This document shows positions 24,185 to 32,878 of a DNA stretch of 35,067 nucleotides, one piece after another. The notes beneath the pieces were generated by a model. The model was not told where the DNA came from. It was given only the letters and a program-made list of their open reading frames with translations, and ran no database searches. Numbering within the stretch: position 1 is the first letter of the stretch; every line of letters starts with the position of its first letter. The position numbers and the translations under genes were made by a program. Source of the stretch: Candidatus Latescibacterota bacterium. Lineage in GTDB: Bacteria; Krumholzibacteriota; Krumholzibacteriia; G020349025. The DNA is taken from the NCBI GenBank assembly GCA_020349025.1, contig CP070763.1:3490312-3525378 (forward strand), written 5' to 3'.

Positions 24185-25384
24185 TCAGGGCGTGTCGTTG
24201 CGGTCGGCGGCGGGGAATTCCTCGGGATCCACAGGAGGACCAATCGGAAGGGGGAGCAGTGCTTGCCCTGCGTGTGGCTCCTCGCGCAGGAGTTGCTCGG
24301 CGTACACCTCCCAGCGTTCGCGCATGCGCTCGCGGATACGATGCGCTTCCTCATGCTTCCCGAAGCTGTCATACAGCTCCGCGACCTGCATCGTGTAGCG
24401 CGGCTCCGCCGGATCCAAGCGTGATGCGGCGAGCTCGAGTGTGAGTGGGATCACACGAAAGTCCTCATGCTGCATCGCCGTCGCGAAGCGATCGATGTCA
24501 CGCGCGACGTTGGCCGGGCGGACGAGGGCAATGGCAAGGAGAATCGAGCAGAGCAGCACGAAGGCGATCCAGTCGCTGCGCATCGAGGGGCGCTGCGCCG
24601 CCCGCAGAGCGATGAGACGCGCGCCATCGAGACTCGATCCGATCCAGGTGAGCAGGCCAAGGCTCCCGAGAACCGCCGCAAAGAGAAAGAGAGCCTCCAG
24701 AGCAATGCCCGGAACGGCGCTGCTCTCCGCGGCGCGGTTGCAGCGCCACATCCATCCCGCGTGCCACAGCGTGAGGAGCATGAGGACGGCGCAGCACGCG
24801 TTCCACAACGCCAAGGCCGCGCGGCGCGGGTGACCTGCCGCCAGGTGACCCGTTCCGGGAAAAACGAGTCCCAGCGCGCCGGCGACGGTGGAGTCTCGCA
24901 CCCACGCGGGCAATCGCTGGGGGACGAAGCGCGCGTCACGACCCACGAGGTGCAAGGCCCGACACCAGGTCGTGAGGTACGCGAGCATGGAGCCGAATGC
25001 CCACAACATCCACGGCAGGATCGGCACCGTACCCGCTTCGAGCCAGGCCCGGATCAACGGCCAGCGCCAGATCATCGCGCCCCACGAGAGCAGACAGAGG
25101 AACGCGATGCTGGCCCACACGCCGTTGCGTCGCCCACGTCGCAAGGCGAGTGGAGCAAAAGGTCCCGCCGCGTAAGCAAGGAGGAGCAGGACTCCAGAGC
25201 GATAGGGCCCGGATGTGGCGGGCCCTGGCAGCAGGAAGATCTCGTTTCCCGTCTCCGCCTCAGGGTCGAGGTAGAGGCGGACGCGTTTTGCGTCTCGGAG
25301 CAGCTGCGACGGCGCCGGCGTCGACCCTTTCAGGGTCAAATCGACGACGTCCGGCGGCTCCGGTCCCGCTGTCCGAGCCGACAT
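24185..25384 (-). CDS. Multi-span membrane protein of unknown function
   Basis: I do not recognise the family. The 399 residues begin with a polar N-terminal region of about 60 residues (DVVDLTLKGSTPAPSQLL). About eight hydrophobic helices run from residue 65 to 295, with Trp-rich loops and a GLVFPGTGHLAAGHPRRAALAL segment that recalls small membrane-protein families with a glycine-rich turn. The C-terminal 90 residues (from ARDIDRFATAMQHEDF) are soluble and helical and look like one or two TPR units (EPRYTMQVAELYDSFGKHEEAHRIRERMRERWE). The ATG at 25384 has GGAGG five bases before. It is the first gene of the cassette that continues with the GGDEF, kinase and receiver genes, so a sensing role is tempting but unproven. 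Confidence 0.75.
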   Translation of the reverse strand: MSARTAGPEPPDVVDLTLKGSTPAPSQLLRDAKRVRLYLDPEAETGNEIFLLPGPATSGPYRSGVLLLLAYAAGPFAPLALRRGRRNGVWASIAFLCLLSWGAMIWRWPLIRAWLEAGTVPILPWMLWAFGSMLAYLTTWCRALHLVGRDARFVPQRLPAWVRDSTVAGALGLVFPGTGHLAAGHPRRAALALWNACCAVLMLLTLWHAGWMWRCNRAAESSAVPGIALEALFLFAAVLGSLGLLTWIGSSLDGARLIALRAAQRPSMRSDWIAFVLLCSILLAIALVRPANVARDIDRFATAMQHEDFRVIPLTLELAASRLDPAEPRYTMQVAELYDSFGKHEEAHRIRERMRERWEVYAEQLLREEPHAGQALLPLPIGPPVDPEEFPAADRNDTP

Positions 25385-25508
25385 GACGGCCTCCTCGACG
25401 CGGACCGGCTCCTCGAACCGATCCGTTCGATCAGTCTGGATCCAGAGTGAGCGGCCGGCGGCGAGACGGCAACGCATGTGCCTCGGACGTCTGGAGTCGT
25501 ACGCGCAG

Positions 25509-25521
25509 CGATTGGCAATCG
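25509..25521. promoter_or_regulatory. 13-base palindrome upstream of the signalling cassette
   Basis: CGATTGGCAATCG is symmetric apart from its central base and sits 125 bases before the membrane-protein start, in the 196-base gap after the aldo/keto reductase. It could be an operator. There is no second copy in the window that I noticed. Confidence 0.3.
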
Positions 25522-25580
25522 TGGGAGCAGGCGCGTTCGCAAAATGCCGGAGCGCACGGGCTGCGAGCCGCCTGGAGGGA

Positions 25581-26585
25581 TCAGCGGTCCTGGCGCGACA
25601 TTTCGATGAACCAGTTCGGGTAAACGCGCGGCGGTGGCATCATCGCGTCGAGCTTTTCCACTTCGGCGGGTGTCAACGACCATTTCGTCGTTGCCAGGTT
25701 CTCATCGAGCTGCTGCATCGTGCGCGCGCCGATGATCACGGACGCAACCCACGGTTTCGCCAGCAACCAGTTGAGCGCAGCCTGCGCGACGCTGCCCTCG
25801 TGCGGCGCTGCGATGTCGGCCAGCGCCTCCAAGACATCCAGGCCGCGCTCCTCGTCGAACTTCAGGAACTGATCCTCGGCAATCGCGCGACGTGCCCCGT
25901 CTGGAGCGGATCGACCACGCCGGTACTTGTCGGTCAAGAAGCCACCTGCCAGTGGGCTCCACGGCAGCAGGCTCAACCCCTGGTCTTGGCAGAGCGGGAC
26001 CAGTTCGTTCTCAACGTCGCGCACGACCAGGTTGTAGAGGGGTTGCAGCGTCACGAAGCGCTCGACGCCTAGGCGTTCGGAGACCGCGAGCGCTTTCATG
26101 AGCTGCCAGCCGGCGAAGTTGGATGCGCCGATGTAGCGCACCTTGCCCCAGCGCACGCAATCGTCGAGGGCTCGCAGCGTCTCCTCGAGCGGCGTGAGCG
26201 GGTCCCAACTGTGCACCTGGTAGAGGTCGATCCAGTCGGTGCCCAGCCGTCGCAGGCTGCGGTCGACCGACTCGAGGATGTGGTGGCGTGACAACCCGAC
26301 CTCGTTCGGCGCCTCTGCCATGCGACCGCGCACTTTGGTGGCGACGACGACATCGCGACGACGCGGGCCCAAGGCCTTCCCCAGGATCTCCTCCGACTCG
26401 CCGGTGCTGTAGATGTCGGCCGTATCGAAGAAATTGATTCCGGCCTCGATGCAACGGCTCACGAGCGCGTCTGCATCCTTCTGCGTCGTGGTGCCGACCA
26501 TCTTCCACTGGCCGCCGAACGTCATCGTGCCGAAGCAGAGTGAGCTCACCTTCAGGCCGGTGTTACCGAGAAACCGCAATTCCAT
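25581..26585 (-). CDS. Aldo/keto reductase
   Basis: This is a cytosolic (alpha/beta)8-barrel NADPH-dependent oxidoreductase of the AKR superfamily. The 334 residues hold the catalytic tetrad Asp54, Tyr59, Lys84 and His125 (FDTADIYS, ATKV, YQVHSWD). The NADP-binding C-terminal strings are present as well (LPWSPLAGGFLTDKY and SVIIGARTMQQLDENL). It is closest in style to the AKR11/12 or YajO-like general aldehyde reductases; the substrate cannot be told. It is the last gene after gamma-glutamyltranspeptidase and the flavin reductase-like gene (41-base gap), so one transcript is likely. Confidence 0.93.
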   Translation of the reverse strand: MELRFLGNTGLKVSSLCFGTMTFGGQWKMVGTTTQKDADALVSRCIEAGINFFDTADIYSTGESEEILGKALGPRRRDVVVATKVRGRMAEAPNEVGLSRHHILESVDRSLRRLGTDWIDLYQVHSWDPLTPLEETLRALDDCVRWGKVRYIGASNFAGWQLMKALAVSERLGVERFVTLQPLYNLVVRDVENELVPLCQDQGLSLLPWSPLAGGFLTDKYRRGRSAPDGARRAIAEDQFLKFDEERGLDVLEALADIAAPHEGSVAQAALNWLLAKPWVASVIIGARTMQQLDENLATTKWSLTPAEVEKLDAMMPPPRVYPNWFIEMSRQDR

Positions 26586-26626
26586 CGTCGTACTCCCTCA
26601 GTCGTCGCAGGCACGCCGGCCCAACA

Positions 26627-27538
26627 TCAGTAGCGTTCGAAGTGGATGTGTGCGTCTTCGGGCGGCTCGGCGTTGAGGCCGCGGCGCTCGAGGAGCTCGA
26701 TCATGCCGGGGGGCTCGGGGTAGAGGCGCCTGTCGTTCTCGGTACGCGGGCGTCCGACCATCCCCCAATTGCCGCACAGGAAGACGTGACAGCTCGACGG
26801 GTCGAGCCGAATCGCAGCGGCCTCTTCGAGCGCGCCGCTCTCGAGCATCGCCTGCAGTCTCTGGCCCGGTGCGCTGGCGTCGCGCGTCGCCACACACGCG
26901 TATCTGTAGTTGTCGAAAAGGCGCGCGAGTCGGGCGTGCACATCGGCGTAGGCGAGGTCCCGCTTCTGTCGCACGGTCACGACCGAGGTGATGCGACCGC
27001 GGTGGCCGCGACGCAACAGCTCCGCAATCATGCGATTGTGTGGCGCCTCTCCCGTCCCCGTTGCCAGAAAAAGCACATCCTGCTGCGGCTCCACACCGCG
27101 CAGCGTGTAGCTGCCGCGCGGCTCGTCGTCCACCCAGAGCCGCGCTCCCGGTTCGGTGGCGAACAGTCGCGCCGAGAGCGCAGCGCCGCTGGTGCCGACG
27201 GCTTGTGCGCAGTCGAAGCTCTGATAGAACTCGTACCACGGTTCCTCGGCCGGCTCGAGCAGGCGATCCTCGTCCGCGGCGAGAATGGCGCCGCTCAACG
27301 AGAAGGGGTTCTTCTTCAGCGTCTGCGCATCGGTGGCCGTCAGGTCGTCGGGCGGACAGCCGACACAACGCGGTTCCCACAGGCCGATCCCCATCAACAA
27401 CCATTGCCCGGCTTCATGCGCCGGCTTCGCTGCGTCCGGACGCACGCGCAGAACGAAGAGTCCGTCGTGTACGCGCCGGATCTGCTCCACCGTGGCGTTG
27501 TAGTGTTCTCGTCGCAGTGCTTCGATCTCCAGCGTCAT
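26627..27538 (-). CDS. Ferredoxin-NADP(+) reductase-like flavoprotein
   Basis: The 303-residue protein has the two-domain FNR fold: a beta-barrel FAD domain and an NADP domain with ATGTGEAPHNRMI (about residues 175-187) and FLCGNWGMVG. The stretch GLWEPRCVGCPPDD before the flavin motif is typical of a family of bacterial FNRs. The flavin motif itself, normally RxYS, reads NPFS, so the Arg that holds the FAD phosphates is replaced; binding may be weaker or use another residue. The likely reaction is electron exchange between NADPH and ferredoxin or flavodoxin. The ATG at 27538 has AGGAG only two bases before; GTG 27541 is an alternative. It follows gamma-glutamyltranspeptidase by eleven bases. 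Confidence 0.85.
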   Translation of the reverse strand: MTLEIEALRREHYNATVEQIRRVHDGLFVLRVRPDAAKPAHEAGQWLLMGIGLWEPRCVGCPPDDLTATDAQTLKKNPFSLSGAILAADEDRLLEPAEEPWYEFYQSFDCAQAVGTSGAALSARLFATEPGARLWVDDEPRGSYTLRGVEPQQDVLFLATGTGEAPHNRMIAELLRRGHRGRITSVVTVRQKRDLAYADVHARLARLFDNYRYACVATRDASAPGQRLQAMLESGALEEAAAIRLDPSSCHVFLCGNWGMVGRPRTENDRRLYPEPPGMIELLERRGLNAEPPEDAHIHFERY

Positions 27539-27549
27539 CACTCCTGTGA

Positions 27550-29256
27550 TCAGTAGCCGATGGCGACCCCATCCTTGCGCGACTCGGTCCCCCCCAGGAG
27601 GACACCGCGCTCGTGGTCGATCCAGATCCCTTGATAGCCGCCGTAGCCACCCAGTCGGTGTGTGATCCTGTGACCGCGTCGCGCCAGTTCGCGCACCACT
27701 TCGGCAGCGATTCCCGATTCCAGGTGCAGCGTGCCGCCGTCCTGCATGACCTCGCCCGTCGGTTGGCTCGAGCCGGAGTGCCGGAAACGCGCCGCGTCCC
27801 CCGCCTCCTGCACGTTCATGCCGAAGTCGATGAGATTGCAGAGCACCTGAACGTGACCCTGCGGCTGCATCGCCCCTCCCATGACACCGAAGCTGAACAC
27901 CGGCCTGCCGTCGCGCGTCACGAACGCCGGAATGATCGTGTGGAAGGGGCGTTTGCGCGGCGCGTACGCGTTCGCGTGCGCGGCATCCAGGTTGAACAGA
28001 CTGCCGCGATTCTGCAGGCAGAAGCCACGCCCCTTCGGGACGACACCGGAGCCGAATCCAGCGTAGTTGCTCTGGATCAGGGAGATGGCGTTGCGCTCGG
28101 CATCGACGACCGTGAGATAGGTGGTGTCGCCGGCGCGAAGCTGCAGATCACCGGCGGCGATCCTCGACGCGGCGCGATCCGGATCGAAGAGCTTGCGACG
28201 CTCCTCCGAGTACTCTTTCGAGATCAGGCGCTCCAGCGGAATGTCGACGAAATCCGGATCGGCGTAGGAGCGCGCGCGGTCTTCGTACGCGATTTTCTTC
28301 ATTTCGATCAGAAGATGCAGATAGTCGGCGGAGTTGTGACCCATCGAGGCCAGGTCGTACGGCTCGATCAGGTTGAGGATCTGCAGCGCCGCGACCCCTT
28401 GTGTATTCGGCGGCAGCTCCCACACCTCGTGGCCGCGGTAGCGGGTCGACACCGGCTCGACCCACGTCGAAGTATGCGTCGCCAGGTCCTCCAGAGAGAG
28501 GGCGCCCCCGTATTTCTGCACGGCGGCGACGATGCTCTCGGCGATCTCGCCGCGGTAGAAGGCGTCGCGCCCACCCTGAGCGATCTTCTCGTACGTGGCA
28601 GCGAGATCGGGATTGCGAAAGATCTCGCCCACGCCGGGTACACTCCCACCTGGGGCGAAGGTCTCCCGCCATTCGGGATACTCCTCGTAGCGCGCCACTG
28701 CGCGCGCCCAGTAGTAGGCGATCACCGGGGGCAACGGATGACCGACTTGGGCGTAGCGAATGGCGGGCGCCAGAAGCTGCGCCATCGGCAGGCTGCCGAA
28801 GCGTTCGTGCAGCGTGAACCAGCCGTCCACGGCTCCTGGAACCGTGACGGCCAGGGCACCGTACTCTGGCATGGTGGTGTGGCCACGTTGGCGCAGCTCG
28901 GCGAGCGTCCACGCGGCGGGGGCGCGGCCGCTGGCATTGAGCCCGTACAGGCGGGCCTCCCCCGCGTCCCAGACGATGGCGAAGAGATCGCCACCGATCC
29001 CACAGCCGGTGGGCTCCATGAGTCCGAGCGCGGCGTTGACGGCGATGGCAGCGTCGATCGCGTTGCCACCCGCCTTCAGGATGTCGATTCCGATCTGGCT
29101 GGCAAGAGGGTGCGCGCTCGCCACCATGCCGTGGGGCGCAATCACCGGTGAGCGCATGGCAAACTCCCTGCCGGTGAGACGATCCGCGGCGTGACCGGCG
29201 CAAGCCAGCGTGGCCAGGCAGAGCGCGGTCACGACTGCCGGATTCACGATCCGCAT
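27550..29256 (-). CDS. ggt: Gamma-glutamyltranspeptidase (glutathione hydrolase)
   Basis: GGT is a secreted Ntn-hydrolase that removes the gamma-glutamyl group from glutathione and related peptides in the periplasm. The 568-residue precursor starts at ATG 29256 with GGAGG seven bases before it, and has a signal peptide ending near AGHA. Autocleavage is expected before Thr378 in GDTTYLTVVD, leaving subunits of about 377 and 191 residues, as in E. coli GGT. Other family strings are GGNAIDAAIAVNAALGL, GCGIGGDLF and the oxyanion-site region GFGSGVVPKGRGF. A longer open frame upstream to 29445 lacks family similarity. It heads an apparent operon with the FNR-like and aldo/keto reductase genes. Confidence 0.95.
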   Translation of the reverse strand: MRIVNPAVVTALCLATLACAGHAADRLTGREFAMRSPVIAPHGMVASAHPLASQIGIDILKAGGNAIDAAIAVNAALGLMEPTGCGIGGDLFAIVWDAGEARLYGLNASGRAPAAWTLAELRQRGHTTMPEYGALAVTVPGAVDGWFTLHERFGSLPMAQLLAPAIRYAQVGHPLPPVIAYYWARAVARYEEYPEWRETFAPGGSVPGVGEIFRNPDLAATYEKIAQGGRDAFYRGEIAESIVAAVQKYGGALSLEDLATHTSTWVEPVSTRYRGHEVWELPPNTQGVAALQILNLIEPYDLASMGHNSADYLHLLIEMKKIAYEDRARSYADPDFVDIPLERLISKEYSEERRKLFDPDRAASRIAAGDLQLRAGDTTYLTVVDAERNAISLIQSNYAGFGSGVVPKGRGFCLQNRGSLFNLDAAHANAYAPRKRPFHTIIPAFVTRDGRPVFSFGVMGGAMQPQGHVQVLCNLIDFGMNVQEAGDAARFRHSGSSQPTGEVMQDGGTLHLESGIAAEVVRELARRGHRITHRLGGYGGYQGIWIDHERGVLLGGTESRKDGVAIGY

Positions 29257-29422
29257 GCGGTCACCTCCGTTTCCCGTTGGGTCGACGGATCGTAGCACAT
29301 GCCGATCGGCGTGTGGGGCGCGGTTGCGCCTCACCACAGCTGACGTCTGGCGGCGGCGGGACAAACGATCAAGCGATTCCGACACAGTCGATGCTACTGT
29401 GTGGGAAGCGAATGGAGCGTCC

Positions 29423-30109
29423 ATGGTCATCCCGCTGCGGGACATCCAGCCGCGTCACATCTTTCCGTACGTCACGGTCAGCGTGATCGTGTTGAACGTG
29501 CTGTTCTTCCTCTACGAGCTCTCGCTGGGCGACCGCGAGCTCGGCCGCTTTCTGCAAGGGTACGCTTTCATCCCCGCCCGATTCTTCGAGCCTGGACAGT
29601 GGTTCCAGGACGGGCGCGCCATCCTGCTGTCGATGTTTCTGCACGGCGGTTGGGCGCACCTTCTGGGCAACATGCTCTATCTTTGGATCTTCGGTGACAA
29701 CGTTGAGGAGAGGCTCGGCCACAGCGGCTACATCCTCTTCTACCTCTTCTGCGGGCTTTTCGCCACCATGGCGCACGCGTTCACCGACACCGAGTCGATC
29801 GTGCCGACGATCGGCGCCAGCGGTGCCATCTCCGGGGTGCTGGGTGCGTACCTGGTGATGTTTCCGCGCGCCCGCGTTCTGACCTTGATTCCGATCGGGT
29901 ACTTCATCCGCATTGCGGAGCTTCCGGCACTGGCCGTGCTGGGCCTCTGGTTTGTGCTGCAGCTCTTCAGTGGTACCCTCAGTCTGGGATCTCAGCAGGG
30001 CGGCGGCGTGGCGTGGTGGGCGCACATTGGTGGTTTCGTGGCGGGCATGGCGGTCGCTTGGTTCTTCCGAGGCCGGCCGCGCCAGCCGCGCCGCACCTGG
30101 GAGGCGTGA
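29423..30109 (+). CDS. Rhomboid-family intramembrane serine protease
   Basis: The 228-residue protein has six hydrophobic helices. The catalytic dyad is Ser133 (GASGAISG) and His201 (WWAHIGGF); the oxyanion loop HGGWAHLLGNMLYLW supplies the conserved His and Asn. Such proteases cut within or near transmembrane helices of membrane substrates. The ATG at 29423 has GGAG five bases before it. It is a short, six-helix form with no extra cytoplasmic domain except about 15 charged residues at the C-terminus. The stop is directly followed by the ATG of the next gene (TGAATG), so the two are co-translated. Substrates are unknown; the neighbour or its processing is one idea only. Confidence 0.93.
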   Translation: MVIPLRDIQPRHIFPYVTVSVIVLNVLFFLYELSLGDRELGRFLQGYAFIPARFFEPGQWFQDGRAILLSMFLHGGWAHLLGNMLYLWIFGDNVEERLGHSGYILFYLFCGLFATMAHAFTDTESIVPTIGASGAISGVLGAYLVMFPRARVLTLIPIGYFIRIAELPALAVLGLWFVLQLFSGTLSLGSQQGGGVAWWAHIGGFVAGMAVAWFFRGRPRQPRRTWEA

Positions 30110-30994
30110 ATGTTACGACGGCGTGACGCCATTCCTGCGCTTCTGTTTGCAGCGTTCCTGGCGTCGGTCGATCGCGCGGAGGCGCAGATCGTCATCCCGA
30201 ATCACATGCACGACGCCCTCTCCTTCGAGATGCACAGCGTCCGCGACGAGGTCACCGTCTACGTCGGCGATGCGCCGGAGCTCCTGCGTTTGGAGGCACG
30301 TCCGCTGGGCGTGCCGCCGCGCGTCGACTTCCACGCGGGGCGCAAGGCCACGCTGCGCGTTCGCGATCTCACGCTCTTCGACGAGATTCCGGAGCCCGAC
30401 CCGGTTTACCTCGACGGCGACGAGTACTTCGACGACCCCAACGCGCCGGTTCCCGAGGCGCAGAGGTGGGAGGTGCGACTCTCACCCTCCGGCCCCACGC
30501 GTTTCCTGTTGTACACCGAAGAGGGCAAGGGGACGTTCGACCTCACCGACCTGCCGGTCGAGGAGATGCACATCGTGGGGGACAGCGCGGAAGTGCGAGT
30601 CGACTTCTCGCGCCCCAACCTGGTCGACCTCAGGCGCTGTCAGATCACGGTGACGGGTGGTTCGCTGGAGTTCCGCGACCTGCTCCACGCCAAGCCGAAG
30701 AGCATCACGGTGCAGTGCATCCGCTCCGAGTGCGACATCCAGGTGACCGGCAAACGCTTCACGGGTGAGGTGGAGCTTTACGTCGAGGGGGCCGCCAAGA
30801 AGGTGGAGATGACTCTGTCGCGCAAGGTCGGCGTGCGCGTGGAGGGACCCGCGACACTGGTCGCGCGCTTCGACGCCAAGCACATGCGCCGCCAGGGGAA
30901 GTCTCTGACCAGCGAGGGCTACTCGGAGAACCCGTGCAAGGTGCTCGTGCACGTGAGCGAGAGCATCCGGAAGCTGGATGTCCGGTGGGACTGA
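30110..30994 (+). CDS. Secreted beta-rich protein of unknown function
   Basis: I do not recognise a named family. The 294 residues start with a signal peptide (cut after AEA, residue 25). The mature part is a run of short strands, many of alternating pattern with Asp/Glu-rich turns. The second half (IVGDSAEVRVDFSRP, ITVTGGSLEFRDLL, ITVQCIRSECDIQVTG, VELYVEGAAKKVEMTL) reads like the stacked strands of DUF4097/toast_rack adhesin-like domains. Cys residues at about 182, 204, 209 and 281 may form disulfides. It begins on the base after the rhomboid stop and ends at a convergent hairpin terminator. Its tight link with a rhomboid protease is the main clue to its role. Confidence 0.8.
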   Translation: MLRRRDAIPALLFAAFLASVDRAEAQIVIPNHMHDALSFEMHSVRDEVTVYVGDAPELLRLEARPLGVPPRVDFHAGRKATLRVRDLTLFDEIPEPDPVYLDGDEYFDDPNAPVPEAQRWEVRLSPSGPTRFLLYTEEGKGTFDLTDLPVEEMHIVGDSAEVRVDFSRPNLVDLRRCQITVTGGSLEFRDLLHAKPKSITVQCIRSECDIQVTGKRFTGEVELYVEGAAKKVEMTLSRKVGVRVEGPATLVARFDAKHMRRQGKSLTSEGYSENPCKVLVHVSESIRKLDVRWD

Positions 30995-30997
30995 CGC

Positions 30998-31021
30998 GTG
31001 GCCACACGTTGTGTCGGCCAC
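30998..31021. terminator. Bidirectional hairpin between convergent genes
   Basis: GTGGCCACAC (30998-31007) pairs with GTGT-C-GGCCAC (31011-31021) around a three-base loop GTT: ten base pairs with one bulge. It fills most of the 33-base gap between the stops at 30994 and 31028, so it can serve both strands. Confidence 0.65.
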
Positions 31022-31027
31022 CATCAT

Positions 31028-32797
31028 CTAGCGTGAAGCCGCCGCACGCTCGTAGTGCGCGGTCACGATCTCACGCAACGTCGCTAAGCTCACGGCACCG
31101 TTGCGCAGCACGACGTCGTGGAACTCGCGGATGTCGAAACGAGCACCCGCCTTCTCGCGCGCCTCGTCGCGCAGCGCCAGGATCTCTAGCTGCCCCAGCT
31201 TGTACGCCAGAGCTTGCCCCGGCCAGGTGATGTAGCGATCCACTTCGTTGACGATGTTGTTCTCCGCGAGCGCCGAGTTCGTTAGCATGAAATCGACCGC
31301 CTGCTGCCGGCTCCAGCCGAGCGCGTGCATCCCCGTGTCCACCACCAGACGGCAGGCGCGCCACGCTTCGTAGCTCAGCTTGCCGATCCGATCCAGGTCG
31401 GCCGAGTAGAGCCCCATCTCGTCGGAGAGCTGCTCCGTGTAGAGCGCCCACCCTTCGACGAACGCCGTGGTGCCGGTGTGCTTGCGGAACTCCGGAACGT
31501 GGCGCAGCTCCTGTGCGATGGCAATCTGCAGATGGTGACCGGGGATCGCCTCGTGGAAGGCCAGCGCCTCCGCTTCGTACCGTGGTCGTGTTTCGGGGGC
31601 GTAGGTGTTGATGTAGTAGCGCCCGGGGCGTGAGCCGTCGAGCGCCGGCTGACGGTAGTACGCGATCGTCGAGTGCTTCTCCTCGTGCGGCTCCATGCGC
31701 ACCACCACGCACGCTGCCTGCGGCAGGATGCCGAAGAAGGCCGGCATCGCCTCCCGGGCGCGGCCCAGCGCTTCACGCGCCTTCGCCTCCACCTCGTCGC
31801 GCGTCCCGAAGTAGAGCTTCGCATCGCTGCGCAAGCGGCTGAGGATCTCCTTGAGATCGTGCGTCCCCAGCACCACGGTGCCCAGCTCGCGCATCTCTTC
31901 CATGATGCGCCGCGTCTCCCGCTGCCCGATGTCGTGGATCTCCTGCGGCGACAACTCGAGAGAGGTGTGCCGGCGAATCATGGCGGCGTAACACGCCTCC
32001 CCCTCCGGGATGGAACCCACGCCCACCTGCTCCTGCGAGCGTGCGCGTGGCATCACCTCGTCGCGCAGGAAGAGGTGATAACGCTCGTACGCCGGCTTCA
32101 CGACCTCGACCACCGCGGCACGCAGGTCGCGCGCGAAAGCCTCGCGCTCGCTTGCGGACCAGTCGCTGCGTTCCTGCGCCAGCGGCGCCAGGAGCGACCA
32201 CTCGCCGACATCCTGCGCCAGCGTCTCCTGCAGCTGCTCGAGCACCCTCTCCGTCTGGTCGCGTGTGGCGACGCGCCCGCGCGCGAGCCCGCTGCCGAGA
32301 TTGGCGATGTGGGTGTCGAGGTAGGGTCCCATGGCGCGCCAGCGTTTCACCATGGCACGCGCCTGCTCCGGGGTGGTGACGTTCTGCATCGACGGAATGT
32401 TGAGGAACCGGATCTGCGGTCCCCCGAGCGGATCCACGACCCAGTCGGCAAAGCCACACTCGAGAACGGCCAGGTCGGCGTCGATCACTTCGAGAAGCAT
32501 CGAGCGCGTCACGCGCTCCTCCTCGGCGAGCGAGGTCGCCGAGAGCGCTTCGACCTCGCCGCGAATGCGCTCGAGCCGTTGCATCTCGCGTGCGCGTCCC
32601 GCCTGCGAGTTGTCGGGCAGGCGGTCGTCGTAGCGCCGGTCCCCGAGCGCCGTCGCTTCCACCGGGTGGGCGCGCAAGTTTTCCTGCCAGTACTCCTCGG
32701 CCAGTCGAGCCAGTTCCTGAGACGGCGACTGCGCCGCAACCTCCCCGACGATCGCGGTGATCCAGAAGACGAGGAACGAGACGAGGAGCGCGCGCAT
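31028..32797 (-). CDS. DUF885 secreted peptidase-like protein
   Basis: DUF885 proteins (PF05960) are large helical, presumed zinc-dependent peptidases or carboxypeptidase-like enzymes; their substrates are mostly unknown. The 589 residues begin with a signal peptide (cut near AA/Q, residues 22-23). The metal motif [11 protein letters not shown] (about residue 415) is the family's hallmark variant of HExxH. The following [10 protein letters not shown] holds the distal Glu, as in thermolysin-like gluzincins. The C-terminal region ([15 protein letters not shown]) is also characteristic. The ATG at 32797 has GGAGG six bases before. It lies 81 bases after the 5'-nucleotidase gene, in the same direction. 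Confidence 0.92.
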   Translation of the reverse strand: MRALLVSFLVFWITAIVGEVAAQSPSQELARLAEEYWQENLRAHPVEATALGDRRYDDRLPDNSQAGRAREMQRLERIRGEVEALSATSLAEEERVTRSMLLEVIDADLAVLECGFADWVVDPLGGPQIRFLNIPSMQNVTTPEQARAMVKRWRAMGPYLDTHIANLGSGLARGRVATRDQTERVLEQLQETLAQDVGEWSLLAPLAQERSDWSASEREAFARDLRAAVVEVVKPAYERYHLFLRDEVMPRARSQEQVGVGSIPEGEACYAAMIRRHTSLELSPQEIHDIGQRETRRIMEEMRELGTVVLGTHDLKEILSRLRSDAKLYFGTRDEVEAKAREALGRAREAMPAFFGILPQAACVVVRMEPHEEKHSTIAYYRQPALDGSRPGRYYINTYAPETRPRYEAEALAFHEAIPGHHLQIAIAQELRHVPEFRKHTGTTAFVEGWALYTEQLSDEMGLYSADLDRIGKLSYEAWRACRLVVDTGMHALGWSRQQAVDFMLTNSALAENNIVNEVDRYITWPGQALAYKLGQLEILALRDEAREKAGARFDIREFHDVVLRNGAVSLATLREIVTAHYERAAASR

Positions 32798-32878
32798 GCC
32801 CGACCTCCGAGGGCTTCGGGGTGAGTGATCGATTCAGATGTGTGGCTGCAACGCGCCGGCGCGAGCTTGAACGCGAGC

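Noticed and set aside
21306..25384. A defence or phage-related island
   Set aside because: All genes are two-component or c-di-GMP signalling types or an unassigned membrane protein; none shows nuclease, toxin or phage features.
27613..29151. A 512-codon plus-strand frame opposite gamma-glutamyltranspeptidase
   Set aside because: The minus-strand protein is a clear GGT with its catalytic Thr; the opposite frame has no family features.
29257..29445. Upstream extension of the GGT frame
   Set aside because: The signal peptide and a GGAGG ribosome site fix the start at 29256.
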